Shown piece after piece: positions 5,474 through 7,498 of a stretch of 7,498 nt of DNA. The position numbers and the translations under genes are program-made. The notes below the pieces were generated by a model, which was not told where the DNA came from, made no database searches, and was given only the letters and a program-made list of their open reading frames with translations. Position 1 is the first letter of the stretch, and each line of letters starts with the position of its first letter. Source of the DNA: Clostridiales bacterium (lineage in GTDB: Bacteria > Bacillota > Clostridia > Lachnospirales > Lachnospiraceae); the NCBI GenBank assembly GCA_018366495.1, contig JAGZHZ010000050.1:1-7498 (forward strand), read 5' to 3'.

Positions 5474-7207
5474 CTATTCCCACAGATTGCGATTTCCAAA
5501 TCTTTCATCCAGTCCTGCACTGAACCATCTGCCATTTAATACCTCTGAGATAATCTGTTTTTTAGCTTCTTCTGAGATACTGGTATCTTCTTCCATACGA
5601 TCCAAAATTTCATCATAAGAAATTCGATCAGTTGACATCTCAATCATTGCCTTTTCTTTGTCTGCATTTAAGATTAACTGAGATGGTCCTTCTTTAGCAT
5701 CTGTCCATGCCTCCCATTTCACAAGGCCTTCTCCATTTGGATCTCCTGTCCACAGGAAATTAGAGATATAACTCTGGAATTTTTCGGTCAGTTCCTTAGA
5801 TCCTTCATATTCGTATGCCGTTCCATCTCCTCCTGCAGAACCTGTGGCTACACCTGACAAAAATGGAATAAATACTCCATGGGAAGCTCCGATTAAATTA
5901 GCCTGCTGTTTGCCCATGATTTCCTCATCTGTTCCAAATTCAATCTCACATGTATAAATAGGTGCTTCGTATTGATCTATCATTTTTACAGCAGATTCTT
6001 CTGCATTAAACAGACCGTATAATTCACTTCCATATCCCATTGCAAACTTATACTCAGCACTTTTTTCACCTTCCACTAAATCTCCAGCATCTGCAAAATA
6101 CGGATCACCCAGCGCAAAAATAGAAAATTCTGAAGCTCCTGTAAGCATAATAACTGGAACATCATTGTACTGTGTCGTATCAAATCCTTCCTCTGGAAGA
6201 ACAGTTCCGTCTCCAAATAAATGAGGGAACACACTCATGCGAATCCCTGCATTCGTCATAATTCCTGCCAGGCGTCCTGCTTCTACTCCATATAGATACG
6301 TTCTGACTTCTTCTTTCTGTGCCTCTTCCTCCGAAAGAAGCCATTCAACCGCCTCTTCCTCTGTCTCTTTTATTCCATCTTCCACAACAAGCGGTGCAAT
6401 CGCTTTTGCCGTTACTTTCTGGCTGTCTTCTACATCTGCTACCGTCATCCCCCCACTGAAAGAGATTGCTTTTTGGAATTTTCCTTCAAAAATTGGAGAA
6501 ATCAACATTGCCATCACATCTCGACCACCTGCCGAAAATCCAGAAATTGTAATATTTTTTGGATCAGCTCCCAGACTTTCTCCATTTTCAGCAATCCAAT
6601 CTAAAGCCTTTGCAAAATCAAGCAATGTATAGTTACCAGAATTTTCTAAGTCATCTCCCGTCTTTAATGCCGGCAGACTGTTAAATCCAAGTGCCCCCAA
6701 ACGATAATTTAAAGAAATCACGACACAATTTGCGTTTGCTGCCAACTGTTCAAAAGGAATTTCCTTACTCGTTCCTGTCTGGTTATTTCCTCCATGAATA
6801 TAAACTAGAACAGGTAATCCTGTTTGATCTGTATTAGGACGGAAAATATCCATGTTCAGACAGTCCTCTGATCCTACGACTTCGCCGCCGGAAACCTGAA
6901 CTCCAATATTTCCATCTTTTGTTGCATCAAAAGTACCCTCCCAATCTTCATGATCCTGGGGAGCTTTCCATCTCAATTCTCCTACGGGAGCCGCCGCATA
7001 CGGTACACCTGTCCATAAAAGTGTTTTATCATCATTTACGATGCTTCCTTTTATTTCCCCATTTTTAATATGCTGTACCACATCTGCCTTAAATGCTGCC
7101 TCAGCCTCAGATGCTTCAGCTGCTGTTTCTGCCCCAAAAACAACTGGTACACTTGTTACAGATAATGAGAGCGCCATCATGATCATAGCTGCAATTTTTC
7201 TTTTCAT
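5474..7207 (-). CDS. Secreted type-B carboxylesterase (COesterase family alpha/beta hydrolase)
   Basis: This 577-residue protein has a signal peptide (KRK, then hydrophobic 5-24, likely cleavage after FGA at 26) and no lipobox or sortase signal, so it is probably released. Family features in order are GVPYAAAPVGELRWKAP (67-83), SEDCLNMDIFRP (113-124), the oxyanion-hole motif YIHGG (136-140), nucleophile elbow GFSAGG (223-228, S225), acid in GASEF (357-361, E360), and ASHG (441-444, H443). The triad S225-E360-H443 is therefore complete. Most relatives have Glu before the serine (GESAG); here it is Phe224. The enzyme should hydrolyse carboxylic esters outside the cell, but the substrate is unknown. 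An extra acidic, helical tail follows about residue 525. I chose ATG 7207, which has TGGAGG seven bases upstream; a GTG nine codons earlier (7234) would bury that RBS. The gene is apparently monocistronic, with its own promoter on the right and a terminator on the left. Confidence 0.9.
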   Translation of the reverse strand: MKRKIAAMIMMALSLSVTSVPVVFGAETAAEASEAEAAFKADVVQHIKNGEIKGSIVNDDKTLLWTGVPYAAAPVGELRWKAPQDHEDWEGTFDATKDGNIGVQVSGGEVVGSEDCLNMDIFRPNTDQTGLPVLVYIHGGNNQTGTSKEIPFEQLAANANCVVISLNYRLGALGFNSLPALKTGDDLENSGNYTLLDFAKALDWIAENGESLGADPKNITISGFSAGGRDVMAMLISPIFEGKFQKAISFSGGMTVADVEDSQKVTAKAIAPLVVEDGIKETEEEAVEWLLSEEEAQKEEVRTYLYGVEAGRLAGIMTNAGIRMSVFPHLFGDGTVLPEEGFDTTQYNDVPVIMLTGASEFSIFALGDPYFADAGDLVEGEKSAEYKFAMGYGSELYGLFNAEESAVKMIDQYEAPIYTCEIEFGTDEEIMGKQQANLIGASHGVFIPFLSGVATGSAGGDGTAYEYEGSKELTEKFQSYISNFLWTGDPNGEGLVKWEAWTDAKEGPSQLILNADKEKAMIEMSTDRISYDEILDRMEEDTSISEEAKKQIISEVLNGRWFSAGLDERFGNRNLWE

Positions 7208-7249
7208 CTCATATCCTCCATTTCTTTTTTTCACGTTTTTTATATCGCT

Positions 7250-7258
7250 ATTATATCA
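7250..7258 (-). promoter_or_regulatory. Extended -10 promoter for the esterase gene
   Basis: On the minus strand the sequence reads TGATATAAT: a perfect TATAAT (7255-7250) with the TG of an extended -10 element. The start of transcription would be near 7243, about 36 bases before the ATG. No good -35 box is present at normal spacing, which fits extended -10 promoters. Confidence 0.6.
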
Positions 7259-7308
7259 TTTTTATTTTCTCTTTTGATCTCTAATATTTTGCTTCTTTCA
7301 GTAATTTA

Positions 7309-7355
7309 TTGTCAAAACAGATGTCCATTTTTGCATTCATGTCAATTTTTGACAA
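7309..7355. repeat. TTGACA/TGTCAA inverted repeats, possible operator region
   Basis: TTGTCAAAA (7309-7317) and TTTTGACAA (7347-7355) are perfect 9-base inverted copies. A nested 15-base palindrome TGTCAA-TTT-TTGACA spans 7340-7354. The cluster lies about 55-100 bases upstream of the esterase -10 box and just past the rRNA terminator. It could be an operator or a weak hairpin, and the bound protein is unknown. Confidence 0.4.
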
Positions 7356-7356
7356 C

Positions 7357-7389
7357 AAAAAAAGCACAGTATTTCTATACTGTACTTTT
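7357..7389 (-). terminator. Intrinsic terminator of the rRNA operon
   Basis: The hairpin pairs ACAGTAT (7366-7372) with ATACTGT (7377-7383) around TTCT. It extends past one C-A mismatch to AAAAG (7360-7364) with CTTTT (7385-7389). On the minus strand it ends in seven T (7363-7357), so it best serves transcription arriving from the right, the 23S rRNA. The plus-strand tail is weaker. Confidence 0.8.
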
Positions 7390-7478
7390 ATCTATTTTAT
7401 ACCTTCAAAACTACACACAGATCATGTCTCTTTTTCTTACTTTTCGACTTGTTTCTCCATCCGTCTTAACCAACCTCT

Positions 7479-7498
7479 TTGGTTAAGCTTTCGACCTA
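7479..7498 (-). rRNA. 23S ribosomal RNA, 3' end only (partial)
   Basis: The minus strand at the right edge begins TAGGTCGAAAGCTTAACC, matching the conserved 3' terminus of Firmicute 23S rRNA (AATAGGTCGA followed by the CTTAACC strand of helix 1). The mature end should be near 7479-7481. The remaining roughly 2.9 kb lies outside the window. About 90 bases of spacer separate it from the terminator, too short for a 5S gene, and no tRNA is seen there. Confidence 0.85.

Noticed and set aside
6237..6632. 131-codon plus-strand frame opposite the esterase
   Set aside because: It is antisense to the region carrying the catalytic serine and shows Ser/Pro/Ala-rich shadow composition.
7207..7234. GTG start for the esterase (7234)
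   Set aside because: It would place the TGGAGG ribosome site inside the coding region. ATG 7207 starts a clean signal peptide.
7274..7486. 70-codon plus-strand frame at the right end
   Set aside because: It runs across the rRNA terminator and into the 23S 3' end, and has no RBS.
1..7498. CRISPR array, insertion sequence, phage or defence genes
   Set aside because: No regularly spaced repeats, transposase motifs, terminal inverted repeats or nuclease domains were seen.

Overview
The window looks like chromosome from a low-GC Gram-positive anaerobe of the Clostridia, most likely a Lachnospiraceae-type gut bacterium. This rests on four things: the AT-rich spacers, the strong AGGAGG-type ribosome sites, a DUF4358 protein beside an MBOAT/DHHW pair, and a NiCo (czcD) riboswitch ahead of a cation efflux gene. 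Genus cannot be fixed from the sequence alone.

Left part (1-3991, all minus strand): a four-gene run that reads, in transcription order, secreted GDSL/SGNH hydrolase -> small membrane-anchored DUF4358 protein -> AlgI-like MBOAT O-acyltransferase -> DHHW (AlgJ/AlgX-like) SGNH protein, cut by the left edge. The first two genes overlap by ATGA, and the others are spaced by 87 and 28 bases. By analogy with AlgI/AlgJ/AlgX, PatA/PatB and DltB/DltD, this is probably a cell-envelope or extracellular-polymer O-acylation module. The MBOAT would move acyl groups across the membrane and the SGNH-fold proteins would transfer or remove them outside. The acceptor polymer is unknown.

Middle (3992-5349): a 461-base AT-rich divergent spacer leads into a plus-strand metal-homeostasis unit. 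It has a sigma-A promoter, a NiCo riboswitch aptamer, an overlapping intrinsic terminator, then a strong RBS and a CDF family efflux transporter. Metal binding (Co2+/Ni2+, possibly Fe2+) should stabilise the aptamer, block the terminator and switch on export. A long near-perfect hairpin (5406-5463) separates this gene from the convergent esterase.

Right part (5464-7498, minus strand): a secreted type-B carboxylesterase with its own extended -10 promoter. Upstream of it lie operator-like TTGACA/TGTCAA repeats, a terminator, and the last ~20 bases of a 23S rRNA gene whose body lies beyond the right edge. No 5S gene fits between the 23S end and its terminator. The 23S 3' end can also form a local hairpin with downstream sequence that resembles the 23S 5' end.

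The clearest functional story is the riboswitch-controlled metal exporter. The least described is the GDSL-DUF4358-MBOAT-DHHW acylation cassette.
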